From the NCBI GenBank assembly GCA_009823505.1, contig VZQC01002896.1, positions 1,336,948-1,400,947 on the forward strand: 64,000 nucleotides of DNA. The letters are read 5' to 3'. The DNA is from Rhizomys pruinosus. Its lineage: Eukaryota; Chordata; Mammalia; Rodentia; Spalacidae. The translations under genes and the position numbers were made by a program. Shown here piece after piece: positions 23,966 to 34,860 of the stretch. Positions within the stretch are counted from its first letter, which is position 1; every line of letters begins with the position of its first letter. Below the pieces are notes generated by a model. The model was not told the origin of the DNA, searched no databases, and saw only the letters and a program-made list of their open reading frames with translations.

Positions 23966-25460
23966 ATTAAATTATATATTTTTTATTTTATTAGGGGGAG
24001 GAAAGATAAGTACAATAAATAGAAAAATATTTTAAGAATGTCTTTTCTTTTTGAAAACTTTGACAGGTTAGATACTATTGAGGCTCTTGAGGTTTTGTTC
24101 TGAATGAGATAAAATTGACTGTTGACTCTGAAGAATGATTATAACAGAAGTGTAACTGCTGTGTCATTGTCTACTCTTGTTTTGGCCACATGGCCAGACT
24201 TCAGACTGGATCACATGGCTAACAGCAGGAGGTATCCTAGCGTAGATTATTCTTCCTGGAGAAATAGGTTTCAATTCACTTGGGTCAGAAATGTGGCAGA
24301 CTGGTGCTTGCTTATAGATCCAGAATGTATTTAGTTGGGTCTGAAGACAGGTTGCCTGGATAGTTCTTACAGGTAAGCAAGCAGGCTTGAATTTTGAGAT
24401 GCAAGGTTTTTTAAATGTATGCTAATATGGCATATGCATGTATTTGCAATGGTTTTATATTTAAAGGGAAGGGCTGTCTGTCTAAAATAGCATTGTGAAA
24501 AGGAGCTCTGTTTCGGGACTAGCTAGAAGTAAAATATAACTTCTTTTAACCTGTGTCTGTGAGTTCTTTCAGGTAGGAATTTAGCTGGGTAACAGCCTCA
24601 GCTATTTTAGTAGTCATCAGCTCTTGTCTGTTGATAATCCTGTGATGAACAGGACAAATGGCTGTGAACACAACCCTGCCAAGCCTGAAAATTCCACCAG
24701 TTCAAAATTGTACCGCTGTTCTTGCAGTGGGTAGGGAGTCACCTAGGGGTGGAAAGTTAATATATTCTTCAGGGGGGGCTGGAGTTTATTGCTTAAGATT
24801 ATCCTGCTGAGTTGTCTATTGATGTTTGCAAGTATCCCAAGGAGAAGCAGGAGAGATTCAGATAGGCCTAAAGGGACCTTTATGTGCTTATGAACTAGGT
24901 GAGTTAGTAGCTGATTCCTCTAGAGAGCTTTGCTAATGATTTGGTTTTACTTAGAATGAAATGCCATTAAATATGGTATTGACTGAAATCAAGGATTTCT
25001 GGTTAAACAAGTACAAAGCAACATAGCACAGAAATAAGATTCAGTGTAATGTGTGTAATAAGCCTCTGAAAGAGACTCATGGAAAATAAATCTGGGGAGT
25101 TAAGTTATAGCTTAGTAGCTGAAAGCTTCCTAGACAAACTTAAAAAATCTGACGTTGAATATGAAAGCATTACAGTACAATCTATACTGGGCCTGTTGCA
25201 TTATAAGTGATCGCTGGAACTGACTGGCTTCCTTCCAAGTCTGAGGAATCAGTACTCCATTTTGCTAACAGCATTCTCATTAATGTCCTAGGATAGTGGC
25301 TTAGTGTTGGCCTCAGAATTCTATGTCCTTTAAACCAGTCATGAAAAAAAAAAAAAGAAAAAAAAGAATCCAAATGTCTACATTCTTGGGCAACCATGAT
25401 ATCTTGCTCCCCTAAAAAGGGATAGATCAGTCATAAGACAGTTTAGCTGAGTAGACTTCT
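23966..25460. other. Unique intronic sequence, repeat-poor
   Basis: 1.5 kb without recognisable SINEs, the longest such stretch upstream of the start exon. The 70-codon frame at 24122 shows no familiar motif. Confidence 0.6.
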
Positions 25461-25582
25461 TTAATACTAATTATTAAAAATTAAATGACATAGTAGTTTG
25501 TGCTTATAGCCCTGGGCACTCAGGAGGAGCCCTTGGTTGAGCTCAGGGATTGGGTATGTTATGAGGTTTTGTCTCCAAAAAA

Positions 25583-25983
25583 AAATTTTTTTTTTTTTGG
25601 TCTTTTTGAGACAGGGTCTCCCTGTAGCTCCAGCTGTCCTGGAACTCACTCTGTAGACCAGGCTGGCCTTAACTGACAAAGATCCGCCTGCCTCTGCCTC
25701 CCAAGTGCTAGGATTAAAGGCGTGCGCCACCACGCCTGGCCTCCAAAAACATTTTTTAATTTAGTTATATGGAACTTAGAATGCGTTTTTCAGAGAAACA
25801 ATGTTATAAATGATAATTTTTCTTTTTTTCTTTTTTTTTTGGTCTTTTTGAGACAGGGTCTCCTTGTAGCCCCAGCTGGCCTGGAACTCACTATGTAGAC
25901 CAGGCTGTCCTTGAACTCACAGAGATCCACCTGCCTCTGCCTCCCAAGTGCTGGGATTAAAGACATGCACCACCACGCCCGGT
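25583..25983 (-). repeat. Two antisense B1s
   Basis: 25583-25742 and 25830-25983, both nearly full length. Confidence 0.92.
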
Positions 25984-25989
25984 TTAAAG

Positions 25990-26088
25990 ATAATTCTTAG
26001 CCACTATGTGGGTGCTGGGAATTGAACCCTGGTCCTTTGCTAGAACAGTCCATGCTCTTAACCACTGAGCCATCTCTTCAGCTCATTT
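25990..26088 (-). repeat. B2 head fragment
   Basis: gccactatgtgggtgctggg to accactgagccatctcttca. Confidence 0.8.
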
Positions 26089-26203
26089 TGAGTGGAACTT
26101 GTCCTGTTTCTGGGAAAGTGACTGGATAAGATCACACTGAGATATTAAAAGTGGTCCTTCTTGAAATGTGTGTCTCTTATCCACTTAAAATAGGAATCCA
26201 TAC

Positions 26204-26345
26204 TTTTTTTTTTTTTTTTTTAGATTGGGCTTTAATGTATTGCTCAGGCCAGTCTTGAACTAGCCTATTACCCTGGGCTTAAGCATTGCTGCCTCAGCTT
26301 TTCAAATACCTGAGACTGTAGGTGCATGCCACTGTGTCCAGCTAG
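26204..26345 (-). repeat. Old Alu/B1-related SINE
   Basis: gctcaggccagtcttgaact to catgccactgtgtccagct. Diverged beyond the local B1 type. Confidence 0.5.
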
Positions 26346-26367
26346 GATTCTGTACTTTGTTGTTGTA

Positions 26368-26528
26368 GCTTTTTTTTTTTTTTTGGTCTTTTTGAGACAT
26401 GCTCTCCATGTAGCCCCAACTGGCCTGGAACTCACTCTGTAGACCAGGCTGGCCTTGAACTCAAAGAGATCTGCCTGCCTCTGCCTCCTGAGTGCCAGGA
26501 TTAAAGGCGTGCACCACTACACCCAGCT
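26368..26528 (-). repeat. B1 SINE, antisense
   Basis: gtctttttgagacatgctct to gcaccactacacccagct. Confidence 0.92.
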
Positions 26529-26607
26529 AATTTTTGGCTTCTTAATAAACTAACATAATTATGAGTGAGAATACTTGATATAAAATGAGTAGTTAAAATA
26601 TAAAGTG

Positions 26608-26785
26608 TGCGCTGGGCATGGTGGCGCATGCCTTTAATCCTAGCACTTGGGAGGCAGAGGCAGGTGGATCTTTGTGAGTTCAAGGCTAGCCTGGTCTACA
26701 GAGTGAGTTCCAGGCCAACTGGGGCTATAGGGAGAGACTGTCTTGAAAAGACCAATAAATAAATAAATAAAAATAAAAGAATCTA
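26608..26785 (+). repeat. B1 SINE, sense, with AAAT tail
   Basis: gcgctgggcatggtggcgca to cttgaaaagacc, then (AATA)n. Confidence 0.93.
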
Positions 26786-26899
26786 GTTATCTCTAAAGAG
26801 TTCAGATTGTTAAAACATTACATTTAAAAATAAATGAATAAATAAATATAAGGTGTGGAATGAGGTATGTATGTTTGTTTCTATTATTATTTTGTTTTA

Positions 26900-27150
26900 A
26901 TTTTGAGGTCTTGATAAATTGCCCAGGATAGTCTTGAACTCACTTTGGAGTTTAGGCAGCCTTTGAGCTTGTGATCTCCCTGTCTCAGCCTCCAGAATAG
27001 TTGGAGGTTATAGGTCTGCATCACAGAACCTGCATTTGGTTTGTTTGTTTTTAATAGTGTCTCTCACTGTGTAACTCTGGCTGTCCTGAAACTCTATATG
27101 TAGAGTAGGTTGGCCTTGAACTAACAGAGATCCACCTGCTGGTTTATTTT
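26900..27150 (-). repeat. Old SINE plus truncated B1
   Basis: 26900-27033 is very diverged; 27045-27150 is a B1 lacking its head. Confidence 0.5.
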
Positions 27151-27414
27151 TTAATAAATAACTAAAGTGATGAAACTAAATAAGTAGTTCATAGAATAAA
27201 CAACCCGAGGAATCACTCAATGCTCTCACTTTACAGATTAGTGAACTCGGTTCTCAGAGGTGACTCACTAAAGGCCACAGTGTCAAATTCAACTACATCT
27301 CCACACTCAGCTTTCAGATTCTTGTGCCTTCTACTCACAAATCTATTTTAAGGTAGCTTTATTATCTATATAGAAGAATAAATGGTTGGTTAGAGGATTT
27401 TTTTGTTTTGTTTT

Positions 27415-27990
27415 GTTTGTCTTTTTGTGACAGGGTCTCCCTGTAGTCCCAGCTGGCCTGGAACTCACAAAGATCTGCTGCTTCTGTCTCCAGAGTGCTG
27501 GGATTAAAGGTGAATGCCACCACGCCTGGCTCAGAGATGATTTTTTTTTGTCTTTTCTTTTCTTTTTTTTTTGTCTTTTCGAGATGGTCTCCCTGTAGCC
27601 CCAGCTGTCCTGGAACTCACTCTGTAGACCAGGCTGGCCTTGAACTCACAAAGATCCACCTGTCTCTGCCTCCCAAGTGCTTGGATTAAAGGCGTACGCC
27701 ACCATGCCCGGTGTAACCGGCTTTTTTTTGTTGTTGTTGTTTGTTTGTTTGTTTGTCTTTTCGAGACAGGGTCTCCCTGTAGTCCCAGCTGTTCTGGAAC
27801 TCACTCTGTAGACCAGGCTGGCCTTGAACTCACAAAGATCCACCTGCNCTTTTCAAGGCAGGGTCTCCCTGTAGCCCCAGCTGTCCTGGAACTCACTCTG
27901 TAGACCAGGCTGGCCTTGAACTCACAAAGATCCGCCTGCCTCTCCTCCCAAGTGCTAGGATTAAAGGCATGTGCCACCACGCCCGGCTAG
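27415..27990 (-). repeat. Four antisense B1s in a row, one joined at an N
   Basis: 27415-27532, 27560-27714, 27721-27847 (cut at N 27848) and 27849-27987. agagatgatttttttt occurs at 27532 and again at 27989, bracketing the last three. Confidence 0.9.
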
Positions 27991-28539
27991 AGATGATTTT
28001 TTTTTTTGAAGTAGGTATTTTGCAGTCACAAAGATATGATTTTTTTTTGTGTCTTTGTTTTGATTTGGATTTTTTGTGGTTTCTTGCTATGGCTGCCTCC
28101 TTGAAAGCTGGGATTGCCTGCTTGCACGCCCAGGATCAGGAAATGATAAGGTTTTTATCTTCCTGAGGTCTTCATTTAAAAACAACTGTAATTTTTGTTC
28201 AGAAGATATATGATAACATTTAAGGCATAACTGATAATTAAGTTACTTTATTCTTCAAGTGTGAGAAGTTAATAAATTTGTATGTGAATATGCTACAGGC
28301 TGGAATACTTGGAGAACCAGTTTAACAAATATAGAACATTGAAAAATCTCTTTTAGTCCATACATATTTTAGAATGAAGCAACTGGAAAGTTGGGTCATT
28401 TCTTAAGTTGTTAAATACTGGTGCTTTTAGTAAAGGCAGTACTTTTACTTCTAATACATTACTGGCGTTTCCTTTATAGAATCACTTTGCTTGAGTAGAA
28501 TTTGTGTATGCAAATTTTGTTATTGGCATTTATTTAATT

Positions 28540-28640
28540 TTGTTTTTTTTGAGGCAGGGTCTCACTATTGTAGACCAGCAGACTGGCCTCAAACTCAGAG
28601 ATTTGCCTGCCTCTGCCAAGTGCTGAGTTAAATGGTGTAT
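28540..28640 (-). repeat. Shortened B1
   Basis: gaggcagggtctcactattg to gccaagtgctgagttaa. Confidence 0.75.
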
Positions 28641-28852
28641 TAAGCTGTTCTTTACATGTCACCTCATAAAATACAAATGTGACTTGAAACTGGTACATAG
28701 ATGTAGTGGCCCAAACCTGTAAGTCCAGAACTTAAAGATCTTTCTGCCTTGGCTGTTCCGGTGCTTAGATTATAGATGTGTGCTGCCATGTTGTGTCTCT
28801 AATCCTTCATACAGTAATGGCTCTCAAAGGCTAACTGATAAGAATAGGTTTT

Positions 28853-29072
28853 TTAAATTTATTATTTTTTATATGTATATGAGTGTACTGTCAGCATGTA
28901 GGCTGGTGCACCCATGTAGTGCAATGCCGCGGAGGTCAGAAGAGGGCATCAGATTCCCCTGGAACTGGAGTTAAAGATGGTTCTTAGCCGCCATGTGGCT
29001 GCTGGGGATCGAACCCGGTTCCTCTGCAAGAGCAGTCGGTGCTCTTAACTGCTAGGCCATCTCTCCAGCCCC
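28853..29072 (-). repeat. B2 SINE, antisense
   Basis: gtgcaatgccgcggaggtca to taggccatctctccagcccc. Confidence 0.95.
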
Positions 29073-29151
29073 TCTCTTGGAGTTTTTATTAAAAAAGAAT
29101 ACACAAAAAACCCCCAAAACAAACAAAAAAGAATATACAAAAGAGGACAGA

Positions 29152-29290
29152 CACTGGGCATGGTGGTGCATGCCTTTATTCCCGGCACTTGGGACGCAGA
29201 GGCAGGCGGATGGATCTCTGAGTTCAAGGACAGCCAGAGCTACAAGGAGACCTTGTCTCAAAAAAAAAAGGACCAAAAAAAAAAAAAAGC
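29152..29290 (+). repeat. B1 SINE, sense
   Basis: actgggcatggtggtgcatg to gaccttgtctcaaaaaa. Closest clear SINE to the start exon. Confidence 0.9.
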
Positions 29291-29729
29291 CATTCTGGGA
29301 CATGATTTGAAAATGAATATATGTGGACTGGTTGAAAAGCTGTTATGAGACTGGAAGTTAAAAGACCTGATTTGAGTCTTGCTGGCTATAGCTTTGATAA
29401 TTGGTATGCACATGTGTGCATGCATGCTTTATTTTCCTTTCTAATAAAAAGTGGGCTGTGGTGATATATTCCTATCATTTCTCTAGAGGCTGAAGAGGAA
29501 GGGATTCTACCTAAATTACAAGAACAACATAACCTTTTTTCTTCCTCCTAGAGATATAATAAAACTTCATAGCAACAACTTACCTTGGGCAAGACTATGT
29601 CTGCACTTTATTTTCTTTGTTCTAAAAGTGTTACTTGGTTCTAAAATTAATATTTTGATTCTCTTTGTCTAAAACAACTGAAATATTCAAGAAATGTTTT
29701 TGCAGTTTTTATTTGCATTGGTCCTCATG

Positions 29730-29772
29730 TAAAATTTCTTTTGCTCCTTATACGCAGTTGCAGTGGTTCAGA
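29730..29772 (+). promoter_or_regulatory. Map4: Splice acceptor and 5' leader of the Map4 start exon
   Basis: The pyrimidine-rich run ttcttttgctcc leads to tacgcag, whose AG ends at 29757. That leaves a 15-nt leader before the ATG at 29773. Two further AGs (29763 and 29771) could act as NAGNAG-like alternatives and would change only the 5' UTR. The start context caga-ATG-g has an A at -3 relative to the ATG and a G at +4, a strong Kozak context. Confidence 0.75.
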
Positions 29773-29974
29773 ATGGCGGACCTCAGTCTTGCAGATGCGC
29801 TGACAGAGCCACCTCCAGAAATTGAGGGAGAGATAAAGCGAGACTTCATTGCTACACTGGAGGCAGAGGCATATGATGATGTTGTGGGAGAAACTGTTGG
29901 AAAAACTGAGTATATTCCTCTACTGGATGGTGATGAGAAAAAGAAACCGTGCTCAGACACCAGCCAGCTTGAAG
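29773..29974 (+). CDS. Map4: Map4, start-codon exon (67 codons plus 1 nt)
   Basis: Start exon of microtubule-associated protein 4, a cytosolic non-neuronal MAP of the MAP2/tau superfamily that binds and stabilises microtubules. The exon opens [10 protein letters not shown] and continues through [34 protein letters not shown] and [12 protein letters not shown]. This is the conserved acidic N-terminus of the projection domain; the tau-like repeats lie in exons beyond this window. The ATG at 29773 follows a pyrimidine-rich tract and an acceptor AG at 29756-29757. The donor is gaag/gtaagt after 29974, leaving phase 1. From memory, human and mouse MAP4 have a short TGNSES-containing stretch between DEK and KKPC that is absent here, equal to about 7 codons. 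Exon identity is near certain; only the acceptor choice is open, since AGs at 29763 and 29771 could also serve. Confidence 0.95.
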
Positions 29975-29983
29975 GTAAGTATT
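29975..29983 (+). promoter_or_regulatory. Map4: Splice donor of Map4 start exon
   Basis: gtaagtatt follows the last coding base. It matches the U1 donor consensus at the first six intron positions. Confidence 0.85.
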
Positions 29984-30288
29984 TACGCTAGTAGGCTAAG
30001 TATGTTCACACTGGGGACTATGACTTGTGTCATAATCTTAGAAACCCTGAAGACACTATAGACTACATTTTTACTAGAAATCAAGGAGATGGACATACTG
30101 ACATGTAGTTGAGTTAGTCTTTATAAAGCTGCAGACTTCCTTTCAATCTTCGTGTCTTCTATAATGTTTTATCTACTGTTTATTCTGCTTCTTAGTTTCT
30201 TAAATTAAGATATCTGCTTATCCCATTCTTTGCACATAGCTTTGTAAAGTTAAATGCACAAAATTCTATGCTTATAAGAATAACTTTT

Positions 30289-30525
30289 GGGGCTGGAGAG
30301 ATAGCCTAGCGGTTAAGAGAGTGGATTGCTCTTGCAGAGGACTCAGGTTCGATCCCCAGCACCCATATGGTGGCTAGGAACCATCTGTAACTCCAATTCT
30401 AGGAGAACTCCAGTTTCAGGGGAATCCGAGACCCTCTTCTGACTTCTGCGGCATTGCACGACACGGGTGCACAAACCTACCCTAGCTGGGGGCTTTACAG
30501 GGAGACCCTGTCTCAAAAAATTTTT
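30289..30525 (+). repeat. B2-B1 chimaera
   Basis: B2 body up to gggtgcacaaacctac (30480), joined directly to a B1 3' end (cctagctgggggctttacag to ctgtctcaaaaaa). The B2 tail and B1 head are both missing. Confidence 0.8.
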
Positions 30526-30655
30526 AACTTGGACTGGATTCAGATGGCACTTACTGCTTTTTGGGTGATCACAAATCAGAAGTAAAACACAGGTAAAGCC
30601 TTTAGGAAAAGTTTCCTAAAGTCCTATATCAGTTTTGTTAATAATTAGATTGAGT

Positions 30656-31022
30656 TTTTTTTTTTAAGACAGGGTCTTCCTGTAGTTCCAGCTGTCCTAG
30701 AACTCCCTACGTAGACCAAGCTGACCTTTAACTCACAGAGATCCACCTGCCTCTGCCCTCCTGAGTGCTAGGATTAAAAGTGTGCAGCCACCATGCCAGC
30801 GAGAATGTTTTTTTTTTTATATTTATTTTGTATGTGTATGAATGTACTGTCTGCATGTAGGTTTGTGCACCCGTGTCGTGCAATGCCGAGGGGGTCAGAA
30901 GAGGGAGTCGGATTCCCCTGGAATCTGGAGTCAAAGATGGTTCTCAGCCACCTGGGGATTGAACCTGGGTCCTCTGCAAGAGCAGTCTGAGCTCTTAACT
31001 GCTAGACCATCTCTCCAGCCTG
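30656..31022 (-). repeat. B1 followed by B2, both antisense
   Basis: B1 30656-30802 and B2 30812-31022; the B2 ends accatctctccagcc. Confidence 0.9.
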
Positions 31023-31146
31023 AGAATTTGTTTTTCATCTGTATTTATTGGGATATTGATTGGTAATCTGGCATGTGTGTTTTTATGTATGTATGCATAC
31101 TTGCATGTGTATTTTATTTTATTTTTATTTATTTATTTATTTATTT

Positions 31147-31440
31147 TTTGGTCTTTTGTAACCCCAGCTGTCCTGGAACTCACTCTGTAGACCAGGCTGG
31201 CCTTGAACTCACAAAGATCCGCCTGCCTCTGTCTCCTGAGTGCTAGGATTAAAGGCGTGCGCCACCATGCCTGGCTCTTTTTTTTTTAACTGTAGCCTGC
31301 CTGGCTCTTTTTTTTTTTTTAAACTGTAGCCCAGGCTGCCCTGAAATGCACTACATAGCCATGCTCTCTTGAGTTCTTGGCAGCCTTCCAGTCTCAACCC
31401 TCTGAGAGCTGGGATTATAAATGTGAGTCATTCCTTTGTC
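31147..31440 (-). repeat. B1 with internal loss, then old B1
   Basis: 31147-31277 lacks the gagacagggtctccc block; an old B1 follows at 31318-31420. Confidence 0.75.
31267..31329 (+). repeat. About 30-bp tandem duplication at a SINE edge
   Basis: gcctggctctttttttt followed by aactgtag occurs twice in a row with different T-run lengths. It looks like local slippage at the SINE T-tail. Confidence 0.75.
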
Positions 31441-31722
31441 TAGTTTTAGAATTGAGGTCATGCAGATTTGAAAAAAATGAGTTGGGAACAATTGGGGGGC
31501 TGAGGTAGGAAGATTGAAAGTCTGAGGCCACTTTGGGCTACACAGCAAGACTGCAAAAATGAAGTAATTAAGCACCACAAAGCCACCAGCAGATACAACA
31601 GGAGTTAGGAAAGTGTCCCTTCTTTTTTGTTTCCTTTGAATAGTTTGCGTAAAATTGATACATGTTTTTTGCTATTAATGTTTGGTACAATTTATCAATA
31701 AATCTACCTATACCTGTTTTTT

Positions 31723-31766
31723 TGTGATGTGATGTGATGTGATGTGATGTGATGTGATGTGTGTGT
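31723..31766. repeat. (GTGAT)n pentanucleotide repeat
   Basis: Seven or so GTGAT units followed by a short GT run, just upstream of an antisense B1. Confidence 0.95.
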
Positions 31767-31882
31767 ATTTGTTTGAGACAAGGTCGCTCTGTAGACCAGA
31801 CAGGCCTTGAACTCACAAAGATCCTCCTGCCTCTGCCTCCCTAGTGCCGGGATTAAAGATTTGCACCACCACATCCAGCTTT
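31767..31882 (-). repeat. B1 SINE, antisense
   Basis: gagacaaggtcgctctgtag to caccaccacatccagc. Its end supplied the L1 target site. Confidence 0.88.
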
Positions 31883-31893
31883 TGTGAAGTTTT

Positions 31894-33257
31894 TTTTTTT
31901 TTTTTTAAATTAGTTTTTATTGATGCTTTGTGCATTTCATACATTTTTTCCAATTCAGTTCAGGCTTATTTTTTCCCTTTTCCCTCCCCCCCCCCCCACC
32001 CATCCCAGATCATGCATTCTGCCCATAACTTTCCTGCATCTTTCTCTCAGTTTTTTTTTTCATTTTTAGCTAATGTGATAATCCATGAGTACCAAGCATC
32101 CTTCATGCAAAACCTATCTGCAGGTGTTGTGCCCAAACACCTACCGCCCACCATCCAGTGGGGGGTGAACGGTTGTTTGTTCAATCAAGTTGATCAAATA
32201 GTGTCCAGGACTACATTGCTGTAGTTTCACCATCTCACCCCAATCGACAGCCTCTACATTCTACCACGCCCCCTCTTCCGCAGGTTTCCCTAGGCTTAGA
32301 AAAGGGCCATAGGTGGATGAGAGGTAAAACAGTCCACTCTCTCTGGAGCTGTTAACTTGGACTCTGGTCATTCGGCTGTTTCCTTTCATGAGCTGACAGT
32401 TTGTCCAGGAATAAACCTTTCGATCCTACTAATGAAGACAAGCAATTAGATATATAGGTATTTAAAGCAAGCCCTAATAGTTATGGTAGGTTACTTTAGC
32501 ATAGACACATGTTTGGATATGAATTACAATTTTCCCCCTGTTAAATTGACAGGTCTTACGTTGGCTTATAACATCTGCCTAACTGTAGAGGGTGTAAGCT
32601 TGTTGCATCAGCCATGTGTTATTTCTCCAAGGGGAGAGCAATGCCAATTAATTTGGGTATAAGGCACATGGCTGCCTCTGCTGACAGTATTTCCAGGCAG
32701 GTGAGGTGTACGTGGTGCTGACGGTGGAGTCTTGCTTGACTCAGGGAGACCCATTATGCTTTATTGGTTTAGTGGCCTTTGGTAACCCTCTCTGGCATTC
32801 CAGAGCCATCTGTACACTTGCATATGGTCTCAATACATCCTTCCATGTTAACGTCAGGTCTTCGGCAAAGCAGTCTTATTGCTCTCTCCTGTAGGTATCC
32901 CCACTTAGAGGCAAGGAGCCCTTACCCTTTTGTGGGGCCTTGGATCCCGCCAACATCCACCTGTAGAACATCCTTGCTGATGTCAGAGCTCCTGTTTAAT
33001 ATATTTTGCCTGAGTGCATAGCCCTAGGACTTTGTATTATATTGGTTCTGAAAGAGAGTAATCCCTTCCACAGTTCCCAGTCTAGTAGTCAATTAAAGAA
33101 AGCAGTTTTACCGGTTTATAAGAGATTACCTCTACAATAGTTGTCTCCATTTACAGTTGGGGAGCGACTCATCATCGTCATATTTCTCTTGTTTATGGGG
33201 GGGAAGGCAAGAAAGTCTCTCATATCAGAACCTTTGTGGCACCTAGAAGGTAAGTTT
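31894..33257 (-). mobile_element. 5'-truncated antisense L1 (Lx-like 3' UTR), 1.36 kb
   Basis: On the minus strand it ends in a G-tract, then AATAAAAACT and poly-A (plus-strand T run 31894-31906). It is flanked by a 27-bp target duplication at 31867-31893 and 33258-33284 that contains ccagcttttgtgaagtttt. The plus-strand motif ctaccacgccccctcttccg corresponds to the familiar Lx 3' UTR motif of mouse. No intact ORF2 segment was found. Confidence 0.82.
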
Positions 33258-33316
33258 CACCACATCCAGCTTTTGTGAAGTTTTAAGCTAAGAATTAAAT
33301 TTAAGAGGTAATAGAA

Positions 33317-33665
33317 GCCGGGTGTGGTGGCGCACGCTTTTAATCCTAGCACTTGGGAGGTAGAGGCAGGTGGATCTTTGTGAGTTCAAGGCCAGCCTGG
33401 TTTACAGAGCGAGTTCCAGGACAGCTGGGGCTACAGGGAGACCCTGTCTCGAAAAGACCAAAAAAAAAAAAAAGAGGTAATAGAGGGGACCAGCATGGTG
33501 GCACATGCCTTTAATCCCAGTATTCAGGAGCCAGAGGCAGGTGGATCTCTGTGAGATCCATGACAGCCTGTTCTACATAGTGACTTCCAGGCCAGGTGGG
33601 GCTGCAGGGATGCACTGTCTCAAAAAAGAGCAATAAACAAACAAACAGACAGATAAATAAATAAA
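33317..33665 (+). repeat. Two sense B1s
   Basis: 33317-33473 is full length; 33487-33625 is followed by AAAC/AATA repeats. Confidence 0.92.
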
Positions 33666-33670
33666 TGAAT

Positions 33671-33870
33671 AGGGACTGGAGTGTAGCTTACTTAGCAGAA
33701 TACCTGCTGCTCATGTGGGAATCCCTGGGTTGAACCCAGTGCCACATAACTGGGTGTGGTAGCACACATACCTGTAGTGCCAGGATTTGGGAGGAGGTGA
33801 AGCAGAGGGATCAAAACTTGAAGGTCATGCTTTACAGTATCCAAGTCCAGTACAGCCTGGACTACAGGTG
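33671..33870 (+). repeat. B4-like SINE, sense
   Basis: ID-type start (gggactggagtgtagcttac) joined to a B1-type half (actgggtgtggtagcacaca). Confidence 0.6.
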
Positions 33871-34037
33871 ACTGGAGAAAGAGAGGAGTGGCAGTTTGGA
33901 GTGTGAGAAGTCAGTTGGCTGGCTGGCCATTGAAACCCAGGGTTCCACATGTGCTCACCTCCTCTGCACTGGGATTCTGTAATGAATCCATCCACCACCA
34001 TGGCCTGCCTGTTTTTGTTTTTCTTTTTTTTCTTTAA

Positions 34038-34345
34038 AAAAAAAATTTTTTTTATGTGTATGAATGTGCTGTCTGCATGTAGGTTTGTGCACCCGTGGAG
34101 TGCCTTGGAGGTCAGAAGAGGGTGTCAGATTCCCCTGGAACTGGAGTTAAGGACAGTTCTCAGCCGCCATGTGGGTGCTGGGGATTGAAACCAGGTCCTC
34201 TGCAAGAGGAGTTGGTGCTCTTAACCGCTAGGCCATCTCTCCAGCCCCAGTTTTTGTTTTTTCATGGGTTCTGGGATTGAACTCAAGTCTTTATGCTTGC
34301 ATGGCAAGTACTGTGCTAACTGATTTATCTCTTCAACCCCTACCC
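34038..34345 (-). repeat. B2 plus B3-like fragment
   Basis: B2 34038-34250 (ggccatctctccagcccc); 34255-34340 is a second, older head half. Confidence 0.85.
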
Positions 34346-34429
34346 TCAAAGCTTTTTTTTTTTTTTTAATTATCTTTTTAGGTCAAATATATAAGATGTT
34401 TTTCATTTGTATATGTTATAGACATATTT

Positions 34430-34652
34430 TTTTTTGGTTTATTTTTATTTTATGTGTATGAATATTTTGCCTGCATGTGTGTAAGTGCACCCGTGTCATG
34501 CTATACCTGCAGAGGTCAGAAGAGGGTGTCAGATCCTCTGGAACTAGAGTTATGGTCACTTATTGGCTGCCACGTGTGGGTGCTGGGAACTGAACCCAGG
34601 TCGGTCCTGTATAAGAGCAGTCAGTGCTCTTAAACACAGCCATCTCTCCATG
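34430..34652 (-). repeat. B2/B3-type SINE
   Basis: gcctgcatgtgtgtaagtgc to cacagccatctctcc. Confidence 0.8.
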
Positions 34653-34659
34653 TACTTTG

Positions 34660-34860
34660 TTTTATTAATCAATATTTTGCATATAAGGAAAAACATGTAT
34701 GTTCTTACGAGTCTAGCTTATTTTGCTTAACATAATAATTTCCAGTTATATTTTTTTCAGATATGACCCCTCCCCCAAACTTCATCCTCTATATGTACCA
34801 TATTTCTTTTATTAATTTGAGATGGCTTCATTTTTGAAGGACATTGATTTCACAGTGTAT
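34660..34860 (-). mobile_element. Old L1 ORF2 C-terminal fragment, antisense
   Basis: On the minus strand, ggaaattattatgttaagc then aaaataagctagactc resembles the L1 ORF2 end that encodes ENIILSEVTQ-like residues. It is preceded by taataaaagaaatatggtac. It is heavily decayed. Confidence 0.5.

Noticed and set aside
24122..24334. 70-codon frame in unique sequence upstream of the start exon
   Set aside because: No recognised domain, no coding-type neighbours; likely chance.
31979..32005. Plus-strand C-tract as a G-quadruplex regulatory element
   Set aside because: It is the antisense of the G-rich tract standard in this L1 3' end.
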